From Ananas comosus (lineage: Eukaryota; Streptophyta; Magnoliopsida; Poales; Bromeliaceae): 64,000 nucleotides of DNA. The position numbers and the translations under genes were made by a program. This document shows positions 1 to 10,763 of the stretch, piece by piece (positions within the stretch are counted from its first letter, which is position 1; every line of letters starts with the position of its first letter). The DNA is taken from positions 3,652,065 to 3,716,064 of the forward strand of contig NC_033629.1 in NCBI RefSeq assembly GCF_001540865.1, written 5' to 3'. The notes under the pieces were generated by a model that worked only from the letters and a program-made list of their open reading frames with translations, searched no databases and was not told the DNA's origin.

Positions 1-686
1 AAACACAAAGATCTTAAAATGATTTACCATCCGATGTAAGTGCCCATCAAATGAAATTGGTCCTTCCAATCCTAAAGAATGAGCAGCATTTAGGCAAGTT
101 TCACCACTCCACCTTCATTTCCAAGCATTGAATCAAATAGCTCACTAACCAAATTTGATCTAAGGATATTTGACCAACATAATCGTAGAATTTGATAGTG
201 GTGAGGTGATGACCAATGCACAATTAAAGCAAAACCTTTAGAGTAGTATCTAGTTCTAGAATTAGATAATTTAACCCATTCTTTGCTAGTGGGGCGGCAT
301 ATATAGAACTTTGGATGTTGAAGATTATTATTTGAATATAGTAGAGAGCCATTTAACGATGATGAAAGAACATGAACTGTCTCCCGAATATATCCTAAAC
401 TCAAATCTTCCATAACCAAGGTGTTATGTGCCGGGACAAACTCAGCAGAAAAATTTATGTCAAACTGCTGCATAAACAGCCCGAAAGTTTCAAATAATCT
501 TTTACATCGACCGAATATAAATTTATAAGTGTATGTCGCCCTGTTGAAAAAAAAAGAGATATCTCGGCAAGCGTAATGAGTCGACAAAGAAACTCTAGTA
601 AAAATCTTTATTAAAATAACAGTTGGCAAGTGTACATCTTTTTCCTCATCAACCCAATGTTGAAAATAACTATATGCTAAGGACAT
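1..686 (-). pseudogene. F-box-type protein, C-terminal part, frameshifted
   Basis: Read on the minus strand from 686, a 198-codon frame contains a degenerate F-box-like stretch (LPTVILIKIFTRVSL) and then a block typical of plant F-box-associated regions (LNGSLLYSNN, FYICRPTSKEWVKL). F-box proteins are substrate adaptors of SCF ubiquitin ligases; this block resembles the beta-propeller or DUF295-type C-terminal half. The frame stops at position 90. The neighbouring frame continues below it with matching character (GLEGPISFDGHLHRMVNHF) and runs off the window's left edge, which indicates a frameshift near position 95-100. A candidate upstream exon lies at 1401-1548. The assignment rests on motif resemblance only. 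The F-box part is poorly conserved and the gene is probably dead, but an unusual splice cannot be excluded. Confidence 0.5.
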
Positions 687-1400
687 CCTCTAAATGACAT
701 AGAGAAATTTATAGAATCAGAAGTCATAGAAGAAAACAAATTCAATTTCAGAAATGCATGAGTATATTTTTAAATTATTCTTTCAAATATAAAAAAATAT
801 TGCATAATAATTATAATATAATATGAGGACGAGATATTTTATGTATATTCCTTCATAGGAAATGTTCCATAAAATAAGAAATTTTTTATCTTTTTTTTCT
901 CTAATTGGTACCAACTGAGTGGTCACTTCAATAGCTTTTTGAACATTCGCAGGATGGGGTACATTATAAAATAAAAAATGTGTAGCATTTTATTTCCTTT
1001 ATTTAAAACCTTAGGGCAAAAATTATATAGAATTTTAAAAATTGGTAGATTCTAATAAGGGTTTATCCAACTATCAGAAATTAAGTGAAAATTTGTAACA
1101 TATAACTTTTGAAGTCTGCTTATTTTTTTCAATTTTTATTAAAAAGACTTTAGAGAAAAAATAGGTAGATATTAGTTTATTATTTTATTATTTATAATAT
1201 AATGAACTCAAATAGAAATCATAATTTACTGCACTTCACTTTTACGACTATATTGATAATTCTCAACAAAATCAACAAAGGTATGCAACAAATTAATTTT
1301 TAGCTTTTAAAAAAATATGAAAAAATAATTAATAGAAAAAAATTAAAAATAAAAGAATAAAGCAGATGGCAAAAATAATTACAGATACAAATAAACTTAC
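687..1400. other. AT-rich DNA, possible intron of the F-box-like gene
   Basis: No convincing coding signal is seen. The stretch is strongly AT-rich with A and T runs. If the exon at 1401-1548 belongs to the F-box-like gene, this is its intron. Confidence 0.4.
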
Positions 1401-1548
1401 TGTTCAATATTTGTATGAAGAGATCAGTCCAAGACGAAAATAACCGCAACAAATTTTTTCTGCCTCCAATCGTCAAAGTACTCTTAGTATCTCCTCCTCC
1501 TTTATTTTTAATGTTCAAATTTAAGGGGTCACTGATGCCATTGGCCAT
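1401..1548 (-). CDS. Candidate first exon of the F-box-like gene
   Basis: On the minus strand an ATG at 1548 opens 49 codons beginning MANGISDPLNLNIKNKGG and ending SSWTDLFIQILN. The end resembles the start of a plant F-box (W-x-x-LP-x-x-LL-x-x-I). It is followed directly by a consensus splice donor GTAAGT at 1400-1395. Position and strand fit a first exon for the F-box remnant at 1-686. The acceptor and the joined reading frame are not clear, and the later exon is damaged, so this is an inferred exon of a probably inactive gene. Confidence 0.35.
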
Positions 1549-1582
1549 GGCAACAAAGGCTTCTTATATAGAAAAAAAAAAA

Positions 1583-1856
1583 AATCAGTGAATTAAATAA
1601 CCCATATCATAAAAATATTTAATGACAATTATTTACCTGGAATAATTACCCAAAATTGAAGAATAAATGTGTTTAAACTCTAATAATTTTGCAGTTATTC
1701 TCTAAAAATCGAACCCTTTAATCAGTGAATTAAATAACCCATATCATAAAAATATTTAATGACAATTATTTACCTGGAATAATTATCCAGAATTGAAGAA
1801 TAAATGTGTATAAACTCTAACAATTTTGCAGTTATTCTCTAAAAATCGAACCCTTT
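1583..1856. repeat. Two-copy tandem duplication, 137-bp unit
   Basis: The unit beginning AATCAGTGAATTAAATAACC at 1583 starts again at 1720, and both copies end in ATCGAACCCTTT. The copies differ at only a handful of positions, so the duplication is recent. No gene is seen in it. Confidence 0.9.
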
Positions 1857-2427
1857 ATTGTGTAAGCGTGGATTCCGCTCCGTCAATTCCGCTCCGAACC
1901 ACCGTTTCTCGAAGTGCAGCGCTTCCTACTATCGCTTTGGCTGTCGATCATAATTTTCCGAATGTGTAGCCGTCGGCTGCCACCCATTACTTTCCATCAG
2001 GTTAAAGAAAAAGGGTCAAAATAGTGGTAAGTTTGTGAAAGTTTTCATTGGACTTGGTGTACATGGTGTATAGGTCACAGTACACTAATTTTATATATTT
2101 TAAAATATAGAATTGAAAAAAAATGTAACAAGTACAATTAAAATAAAGTATTTGTAAATTTTTTTAGAAATTTTTCATAAAGTTAAATGTTAATTTAAAC
2201 TACTAACTACACATAATGATACACCTGATGCATGTTGACTTTTAATTACTTATTACAAACTTGGGGTTCTTTAAATATTATTTTTTTAGTCTCATAATAA
2301 AATTTTTTTTGAGTAACCAGGGATGTACCCTATTTGTATTATAGTTTGAGAGGTTTACAAAAGCGACAAAGTCGTTGGCAGAGTTCAAACACAAAAGGAT
2401 ACAAATAGAAACACATATGTATGCGCC
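1857..2427. other. AT-rich spacer with a possible LINE 3'-end fragment
   Basis: There is no gene. From about 2300 a T-run is followed by a small hairpin (AGGG-ATGT-ACCCT) and a sequence resembling the antisense 3' end of a plant LINE. The gypsy element at 2428 interrupts it. GCGCC at 2423-2427 is the left target-site copy of that insertion. Confidence 0.35.
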
Positions 2428-2435
2428 TGTAGTAT

Positions 2436-2505
<70 letters not shown>

Positions 2506-4016
2506 GTGCCCCGTGCATGCATGCATGCTTATCCATTTAGAGGGTTGCAACCTACGCCTCCTTAATTAAATTTCCTCCCTCTTTTTTCTCTGGAGCCGTA
2601 CGCAAGGAGGAGGAGAACCCGGTTGGAGCTCGTGTGTCGTCGACGTCGCGCCGCGGTACCGTATGAGCGTGTGTTCGTCGTCGTAACATCGCGAGAAGGC
2701 CGGGCGAGGGTGCGTTTACGCCGTTTTCGACGTCGTGCCGGATTGGGTTTTGTGTTTGAGGTGGGTTTATCATCGGATTTCTACTCCTATAGCCTTGTTA
2801 GTCAACATGTATAGTTAGGATATCTGCGTTGGTACTGTTTAGCTCAGATTCATGTTTATGCATTGTTCTAGGCTTATGCATTGAATTGGGAGCATGTTAC
2901 TGTTTGTTATTAATTATATATGTTGGACTTGGATAAAACATAGGAGAAAATCAGTGTTCGGAACTTGTCATAAGTTAAACTACCTGATTTAGCCCTAGGG
3001 GCCATTGTATGTTTATACAGTTGCAGTATCCTCTTAGTGAGTGTGTCAGGTAGTTCAGATTTCAGTTACGCTCGTGCTGGGATGCCGAGCCGATTTTTAC
3101 AGTAGTGTTTACAGTATTCCGGACTAGTGGGTGCCGTAGTGGTTGACGGCGGACCCGGAATTGATTGTTTCGGTATCAGATTGTGCCGAGAGCATGTGGC
3201 TAGTGGTTGGTAGTACTGTTAGACCTGTTTTCTTGACTTTAGCCTATGAGAGCCTGATTGAGCTCGACAGAGATATGCTTGCATACTCGGTTGGGTCGCG
3301 CCCCCGAGTGCCGCTCCGGAGTCTGGCTTTGTGCTTTCGCGTTGATATCACTGACTAGTTTTGCTATCCACAGACTGTTTTGCGTGGAGGTAGCGTGGCT
3401 TAGACAGGCGGGGTGGGTGTATCACAGTCCCTGAATAGATTAGGCCAGCATTAATATTTTTACTACAGATAATTAGAGTAGAGCATAATAGTGTAGTGAT
3501 ATTTAGCTGTAGATGTTTCCAACTTTCCTACTATCCCAGCTCCTTTCTGTAGACTTAGTGGGTGGACCGATGATTGTTGCGGGCGGCACCCACTGAGGAC
3601 TACTTGTTTTTACAGTAGTTCTCACGCCCAGTTGTTACCCTATGTTTTGCAGAGCCTGCTGTTCCGGCTGCTGCGTCTTCAGAGGCAGATCGAGGCAAAG
3701 GCGTCGCGAGTTAGAGCTGTACCCGACGAGTTGCTGAGATAGAGGATCCACCATTACAGGTAGTTCCGGTTTATTTTGTTGAGTTCATGTATATACAGTT
3801 GTTATAACTCGCTGGAGCGAGTATCTTTGTATAGCGTTTTGTTGTATGTATGTGAGACTTGTTTTATTCTACCTGTTTGGTTTCTTTACAGTTCTATACT
3901 ACTGGTTGTAGTATTGTATATTTTCAGTTACCGATACGCTTCATATACAGGAAAAATTTTTTGTATACGGCGGATTTGTCGACGTGCCCGAAAATTGTGT
4001 AATCCGGGGCATAACA
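2428..4016 (+). repeat. 5' LTR of the gypsy element
   Basis: This 1589-bp LTR is matched by the copy at 9182-10758. A (TA)n microsatellite begins about 10 bases in and is about 60 bases long here, against about 36 in the 3' copy. The end AATCCGGGGCATAACA precedes the primer-binding site. Confidence 0.93.
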
Positions 4017-4024
4017 GATTAAGT

Positions 4025-4036
4025 TGGTATCAGAGC
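4025..4036 (+). other. Primer-binding site, initiator tRNA-Met type
   Basis: TGGTATCAGAGC, eight bases after the 5' LTR end, is the standard complement of the 3' end of plant initiator tRNA-Met. It would prime minus-strand DNA synthesis. Confidence 0.9.
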
Positions 4037-4313
4037 TTAGCATTAGGTCGTTGGGACCTAGGTAACCTAAGTAGGCAAACCTTAGGAAGGCAAAACGCGA
4101 GAGCCGTGATTAATGCGAAAGTCAATGATAAATTGTTCTAACTCATCCTTGAGCAGAACAAGTGATTGAAGGAGTTCCTGTTTTGGCCTGAAAAATTATG
4201 TTGGCTGCAGACAACATAATTTTGGAGAAAAAACAGGGGCCGCCTTCCAGACTTTCGTTGATTGGGTTGAGAGTGTTTGTATTGTACCTGACCCTGTCCT
4301 GTTTCTTGCAGCT

Positions 4314-5700
4314 ATGTATCGTCGCCGAGGTTGACCGTCGTTGCGGGAGCGTGCTCAGTTGACTCAGGATCGTGTGGGACTTTCCGAGATGCCAGAGCGG
4401 ACGGAGCGCAGTACTCGACCGGAGGCGAGTGTACCCCCTGTTGTGGAGCCGAGTGCGCAACCGGAGGCTAGCGCATCCCCTGATCTGAGTGCACAGGTAG
4501 CTGCCTTGACAGAGGTGACGAGGCGGCAGGGGGAGTTGTTGGAGAGGATGTGCGAGAGGCTAGCTTTGCCCGAGTTCAGCACCGAGGGCACCAGAGTCGT
4601 CTATTCCACCTTCGACTACCCCAGTGCCAGCACCAGCTGCAGCAGTCCCTCCGCGAGCAGCAGTTCCAGTAGCGCCAGTTGCGCCTGCTAGGGGGCCAGT
4701 ACAGTTGACAGAGGCCGAGCAGGAGCGGTGGACGGAGAGGTTGGCTCGTTTTCGCCGTTTTGATCCACCGATTTTCGATGGCAGTTGCACTGAGGCCTGG
4801 GTTGTTGAGGGATGGGTCAGTGCAATGGAGAAGTTATTTGAGGATCTGTTCATTCCTGAGGGGGAGCAGGTGTCTTTGGGAGTCCATTGCTTGGCAGGTG
4901 ATGCTCATGCCTGGTGGAGGAAGGTGAGGAGAGAGTAGGGACTGATAGCGTTGCAGTTGAGATAGGATGAGTTCTGTGGAATACTGTTTGGGACGTTCGT
5001 TCCCAACAGTGTGAAATAGAAGCTCGAGGAGGATTTGAAGAGGATTCAGCAGGGGGATCGTCCAGTGTAGGAGTACATTCGGGAGTTTACTCGACTCCTG
5101 AACTGTGTGCCATTTGTGGCCAGGGACGAGGCACACAGGGTCTATCTGTTTGAGCAGGGGCTGAGACCCGACATTTTCAGGTTGGCGCGGATGCAGAGGT
5201 CGAGGACTCTGAATGCGTCCATAGAGCAGGCCTTGTGGGTGGAGAGAGGTGAGGTGTCACTGTAGGAGAGGACTCAGGCAGCGGGGCAGAGTCACGAGAG
5301 GAAGCGTCCAGCCCCAGACGAGAGCGGACAGTCAAGCAGCCGACGTCCACCGAGACCTCCACGATTGTGTTCTCAGAGTCGTGGGTCTTCGGGACGTCAA
5401 CGTTCTGGGGGACCTCGTCAGCAGAGGCAGTTTCAGGGGTCACAGCAGTGTGTGATTTGTGGGGGACCGCACGGGGCCCGGCAGTGTGAGCAGCGTGAGG
5501 GCCGGTGTTTTGGGTGTGGACAGCCAGGACAAATGAGGTCAGCGTGTCCCCGAGCAGCATCACCGGCACCATCCACTGCATCAGGGCAGCCAGCATCCCC
5601 ACAGTTTTCTGGAGCAGTTCCGAGTTTTCGTTGGGAGGACATGTCGTCTGTGCCGCGACAGGCTGAGCGGCGACAGCAGGCTCCGAGTGGCAGAGTCTAT
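4314..5700 (+). pseudogene. Gypsy gag, interrupted
   Basis: Gag forms the virus-like particle. The likely start is ATG at 4314, closed seven codons later by TGA at 4332. Recognisable parts are a Pro/Ala-rich N-terminal region (about 4380-4690), the retrotransposon gag core (RFDPPIFDG, GVHCLAGDAHAWWRKV, about 4750-5230) and a C-terminal basic region with two zinc knuckles (about 5450-5560). The first knuckle is C-x2-C-x3-H-x4-C; the second has Gln where His is expected. Stops fall at 4936, 4963, 5017, 5068 and 5263, and one frameshift lies between about 4560 and 4624. The same Ala/Pro and gag-core blocks occur in the minus-strand element at 19.1-19.7 kb, which supports the assignment. Confidence 0.88.
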
Positions 5701-8700
5701 ACAGCCCAGGTGGAGGACTCTACAGCAGCCAACCGGGTGGTGGCAGGTATTATTTTGATTTTCGGCATTAGAGTTCGTACCCTTTTTGATACTGGAGCAT
5801 CTCATTCTTTTGTTAGCCGAGTATTCGCATTGTTGCATGGTCTAGAGTTAGGAGCATTGTCACAGGCACGAGAGGTGCAGATCCCGGACCATGTTTTATA
5901 GGTTGCCGAGTGTTGCTGGTCGTGTCCGGTGCAGTTGGATTCGTGGATCATGCCCGCAGATCTATTGGTGTTAGGGCAGCTGCAGGACTTCGACGTTGTG
6001 CTCGGTATGGATTGGCTGGCGCGGTACTATGCTACTATTGCTTGTGGAACGAGGACTGTGACGTTCCGTGAGCCAGGCCAGGAGGAGTTTACTTTTAGGG
6101 GCTGCAGGAGCACGTTGTTTGCTACTTGGATTTCTTCGGCGAGGGCTCGACAGCTGATGAACAGAGGATGCGTCGCGTTTCTGGCGACGGTAGTAGAGGT
6201 ACCTATGGTGGCGCCGGGACTCGCGGATATCCCTGTAGTTCGCGACTTTCCGGATGTGTTTCCCCCTGAGTTGACGACGATGCCGCCGGAGAGGGAGATT
6301 GAGTTCGTGATTGATATAGTTCCTGGAACTGCACCAATCTTAAAGGTACATTATCGGATGGCACCGGCGGAGCTGAGAGAGCTAAAGGCACAGCTTCAGG
6401 ATCTGATGGATAAGAGGTATGTGAGACCCAGTGTGTCGCCTTGGGGAGCGCCAGTGTTATTTGTGAAGAAGAAAGATGGTTCACTTAGGTTATGTGTAGA
6501 TTACCGAGAGCTGAATAAAGTGACCATCAAGAACAAGTATCCACTGCCGCGCATTGATGATTTATTTGATCAGTTGCAGGGATCCTTCGTCTTCTCGAAG
6601 ATTGATCTTCAGTCCGGTTACCACCAGCTGAGGGTGAGGGCCGAGGATGTTTTCAAGACGGCTTTTCGGACTCCGTACGGGCATTATGAGTTTACGGTCA
6701 TACTTTTTGGATTGACGAATGCCCCTGCCGCATTCATGGATTTGATGAACAGAGTGTTCAAGCCGTTCTTGGATAGATTTGTGGTAGTCTTCATCGATGA
6801 CATTCTGATTTACTCCCGTAGTGATGCTGAGCATGAGGAGCACCTGAGGATTGTGCTACAGCTTCTGCGAGAGAAGAAGCTGTATGCCAAGTTAAAAAAG
6901 TGCGAGATTTGGTTGCGGGAAGTTGCTTTCTTGGGCCACGTGATTTCTGCAGAGGGAGTGGCAGTAGACCCGAAGAAGATTGATGTTATTCGGGATTGGC
7001 CCAGACCGACGACGGTGACTGGGCTGTGGAGTTTTCTGGGACTAGCAGGATATTACCGTCGTTTTGTGGAGGGCTTTGCGAAGCTTTCCACACCCCTTAC
7101 CAGGTTGACACGGAAGGGAGTTCGGTTTGTTTGGACTGAGGACTGCCAGAGGAGCTTCGACGAGTTGAGACAGAGATTGATGACAGCTCCTATCCTTGCC
7201 CTTCCTGTGATGGGGGAAGGATTTGCGAACTATAGTGATGCATCGCACAACGGACTGGATTGTGTGCTGATGCAGAATGGTAGGGTGATTGTTTATGCTT
7301 TACGGCAGTTAAAGGATTATGAGAAGAATTACCCTACGTATGATTTGGAGCTTGCAGCGATAGTCTTTGCTTTGAAGTTGTGGCGGCATTATTTGTATGA
7401 CGAGCACTGCGAGGTTTTCACCGATTATAAAAGTCTCAAGTATCTGTTCACTCAAAAGGAATTGAATCTGAGGCAGCGCCGGTGGCTAGAGCTACTGAAG
7501 GACTATGGCATTAGTATTCGATATCATCCCGGCAGGGCGAATGTAGTGGCAGATGCGTTGAGCAGGAGGGTAGCGCAGAGCTTGAGCTTGTTGATCACTC
7601 AGCAGAGACCGCTACTTGAGGAGCTACAGCGGCTGAGGCTTGAGGTGGTGTCCCCTGGGTCTACTGTAAGACTGATATCTCTCGTCTTGCAACCCACTAT
7701 ATTGGATAGGATCCGGAAGAAACAGAGTGGAGATCCACATTTGTTGAGGATTCGAGAGCAGTTAATTAGGGGACAGGCCGAGGGTTTTGCTTTGGACAGC
7801 TCGGGAGTACTGCGGTACAGAGACCGACTGTGTGTGCCTGTGGATTCTGAGATCCGAGAGGACATCTTGAGGGAGGCTCATTGTACACCTTATACGGTTC
7901 ACCCTGGGGGAACCAAGATGTATAAAGATTTGAATGCACAGTTTTGGTGAAATGGGATGAAGAGGGACATTGGCAGATTTGTAGCTCAGTGTCTGACTTG
8001 TCAATAGGTAAATGCCGAGCATCAGGTACCTGCTGGCAAGCTTCAGAGTCTGTCAGTGCCCGAGTGAAAATGGCAACAGATTACGATGGATTTCGTTGTG
8101 GGGTTGCCTAGAGCACAGGGTGGCTTCGATGTGATTTGGGTGATAGTGGACAGACTGACCAAGTCTGCTCACTTCCTATCAGTTCAGACCACCTGGTCCA
8201 GAGAGAGACTCGCGCAGCTTTACTTGGATGAGATCGTCAGGCTACATAGTGTGCCAGTATCGATTGTATCAGACCGAGACCCGAGGTTTGTGTATCATTT
8301 CTGGAGAAGTTTACAGACAGCTTTGGGGACTCAGTTACATTTCAGCACAGCATTTCACCCCCAGACGAATGGTCAGTCGGAGCGTACTATTCAGACTCTA
8401 GAGAACATGCTGAGGGCGTGTGTCCTGGACTTCGGAGGAGGGTGGTATCGACACATGAGACTGGCAAAGTTTGCGTATAACAACAGCTATCAAACGAGCA
8501 TTCAGATGGCTCCATTTGAGCCGTTGTATGGACGCAGGTGTCGATCCCCGTTGTTTTGGAGTGACGTGGGTGAGAGGAGGACACTTGGGCCTGAGATTTT
8601 GCTAGAGGCTGAGGAAAATGTGAGAGTTGTTCGACGACACCTTTTGACAGTCCAGAGCCGCCAGAGGAGTTACACTGATACCAGGAGACGAGACTTAGAG

Positions 8701-9135
8701 TTTCAGGTTGGAGATCATGTTTTTCTCAAAGTCTCGCCGTCCAGAGGGATTCGCCAATTTGGAGTGCGTGGAAAGCTCGGTCCACGTTTCGTTGGCCCTT
8801 TTGAGGCATTGGAGCGAGTTGGACCAGTTGCTTACCGGATTGCTCTACCACCCCGACTAGCTGGGATTCATGATGTGTTCCATGTCTCGGCGTTGAGGAG
8901 ATATGTTTTTGATCCTTCTCATGTGATAGATTTCACTCCACTAGAGATTGGCGAGGATCTGAGATATGAGGAGCGACCGGTGCGGATTCTTGCTCGCGAG
9001 ACGAAAGAATTACGCAACCGGGTCATCCCGTATGTAAAAGTGCAGTGGAGCAATCACGAGGAACGGGAGGCGACTTGGAAGCCAGAGACGGTGATGAGGG
9101 AGTCTTACCCCGATCTGTTCATTGCCCCGTCTTAA
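5701..9135 (+). pseudogene. Gypsy pol: protease, RT, RNase H, integrase, chromodomain
   Basis: Domains occur in order. Aspartic protease has LFDTGASHSFV (about 5788-5820). Reverse transcriptase has [38 protein letters not shown] and the VFIDDIL catalytic box (about 6300-6900). RNase H has NYSDAS and [10 protein letters not shown] (about 7200-7560). The integrase core has VSDRDPRF and HPQTNGQSER (about 8086-8600), and its GPF-type tail FVGPFEAL is near 8790. The last block, IGEDLRYEERPVRILARE to YVKVQWSNHEEREATW, is a chromodomain of the Tekay/Del type. The frame carries stops at 5899 (TAG), 7948 (TGA), 8005 (TAG) and 8065 (TGA) but no frameshift. A 673-codon block (5929-7950) and a 350-codon block (8086-9135) remain open. 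It cannot make an intact polyprotein. Confidence 0.93.
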
Positions 9136-9170
9136 GGTATATTTTAAGTTTCGAGGACGAAACTTTTGTA

Positions 9171-9181
9171 GTGGTGGAGAA
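9171..9181 (+). other. Polypurine tract
   Basis: GTGGTGGAGAA sits directly against the 3' LTR start and follows the GGACGAAACTTTTG block common before the PPT of this lineage. It would prime plus-strand DNA synthesis. Confidence 0.8.
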
Positions 9182-9189
9182 TGTAGTAT

Positions 9190-9229
<40 letters not shown>

Positions 9230-10758
9230 CTGCCCCCATGCATCGTGCATGCTTATCCATTTAGAGGGTTGCAACACTACGCCTCCTTAAATTAAATTTC
9301 CTCCATCTCTTATTCTCTGTAGCTAACGCAAAGGAGAGGAGGAATCGTTGAGCTCGTGCTCGCGTCACGCCGGGTACTGTATAGCGTAGTGTCGTCCGTC
9401 AACAATCGCGAGAGAGGCCCGACAGAAGGGTGCGTTACGCGTTTTCGAGTCGTGGCCGGACTTGGTTTGCCTGTTTGAGGTGGGTTATCATCGGATCTCT
9501 CTACTCCTATAGCCTGTTATCATGTAATTAGGATATCGGCGTTGGCTACTGTGTAGTTCTCAGAATTTTCATTTGTTTATGAATGTTCTAGGCTTATTAT
9601 TGAATTGGGACAGTTAAAGGTGTTTGTTATTAAATAACAGGTGGACTTGGATAAAACATAGGAGAAAATCAGTGTTCGAAACCTGTCATAAGTTAAACTA
9701 CCTGATTTAGCCCTAGGGGCCATTGTATGTTTATACAGTTGCAGTATCCTCTTAGTGAGTGTGTCAGGTAGTTCAGATTTCAGCTACGCTTGTGCTGGGA
9801 TGCCGAGCCGATTTTTACAGTAGTGTTTACAGTGTTCCGGACTAGTGGGTGCTGTAGTGGTTGACTGCGGACCCGGAATTGATTGTTTCGGTATCAGATT
9901 GTGCCGAGAGCATGTGACTAGTGGTTAGTAGTACTGTTAGACCTGTTTTCTTGACTTTAGCATGTGAGAGCCTGATTGAGCTCGACAGAGATACGCTTGC
10001 ATACTCGGTTGGGTCGCGCCCCCGAGTGCCGCTCTGGAGTCTGACTTTGTGCTTTCGCGGTGATGTCACTGACTAGTTTTGCTATCCACGGACTATTTTG
10101 CGTGGAGGTAGCGTGGCTTAGACAGGCGGGACGGGTACGTTCACAGTTCCCGGGACGGGTGTATTACAGTCCCTGAATAGATTAGGTCAGCATTAATATT
10201 TTTACTACAGATAATTAGAGTAGAGCATGATAGTGTAGTGATATTTAGCTGTAGATGTTTCCAGCTTTCCTACTATCCCAGCTCCTTCCTGTAGACTTAG
10301 TAGGTGGACCGATGATTGTTGAGAGAGGCACCCACTGAGGATTACTTGTTTTTACAGTAGTTCTCACGCCCAGTTGTTACCCTGTGTTTTGCAGAGCCTG
10401 CTGTTCCGGCTGCTGCGTCTTTAGAGGCAGATCGAGGCAAGCGCGTAGCGAGTTAAAGCCCTACCCGACGAGTTGCTGAGATAGAGGATCCACCATTGCA
10501 GGTAGTTCCGGTTTATTTTGTTGAGTTCATGTACACACAGTTGTTATAACTCGCTGGAGCGAGTACCTTTGTATAGCGTTTTGTTGTATGTATGTGAGAC
10601 TTGTTTTATTCTACCTGTTTGGTTTCTTTACAGCTCTATACTACTGGTTGCAGTATTGTATATTTTCAGTTACCGATACGCTTCATATACAGGAAAAATT
10701 CTTTGTGTATGGCAGATTTATCGACGTGCCCGAAAATTGTGTAATCCGGGGCGTGACA
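9182..10758 (+). repeat. 3' LTR of the gypsy element
   Basis: This 1577-bp LTR is nearly identical to the 5' LTR beyond about 9640. Between about 9290 and 9640 it differs mainly by many small indels. A short extra segment near 10130-10160 (a repeated GGGACGGGT motif) is absent from the 5' copy. It is followed by GCGCC, the right target-site copy. Confidence 0.93.
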
Positions 10759-10763
10759 GCGCC

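Larger units (their letters stand above)
2428..10758 (+). mobile_element. Ty3/gypsy LTR retrotransposon, chromovirus (Tekay/Del-like), complete but inactivated
   Basis: An 8.3-kb element bounded by LTRs that start TGTAGTATCC and end TAACA or TGACA. It is flanked by the 5-bp duplication GCGCC (2423-2427 and 10759-10763). The order is 5' LTR, tRNA-Met-type primer site, gag, protease, reverse transcriptase, RNase H, integrase, C-terminal chromodomain, polypurine tract, 3' LTR. Gypsy elements copy themselves through RNA in virus-like particles, and the chromodomain guides insertion. From about 4600 to 9135 coding is in one continuous frame, broken only by stop codons. Lineage is inferred from domain order and C-terminus; a phylogeny would fix it. 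Confidence 0.95.

Noticed and set aside
1583..1856. Possible CRISPR-like direct repeats
   Set aside because: Only two adjacent long units with no spacers, in a plant nuclear context. The other tandem pairs are the same. No CRISPR array is present.
2278..2569. Frames with (IY)n or (YI)n repeats near 2278-2569, 9010-9290 and 21156-21485
   Set aside because: Direct translation of TA microsatellites; not proteins.
5177..5602. 141-codon minus-strand frame opposite gag
   Set aside because: Shadow of gag on the other strand, with no recognisable domain.
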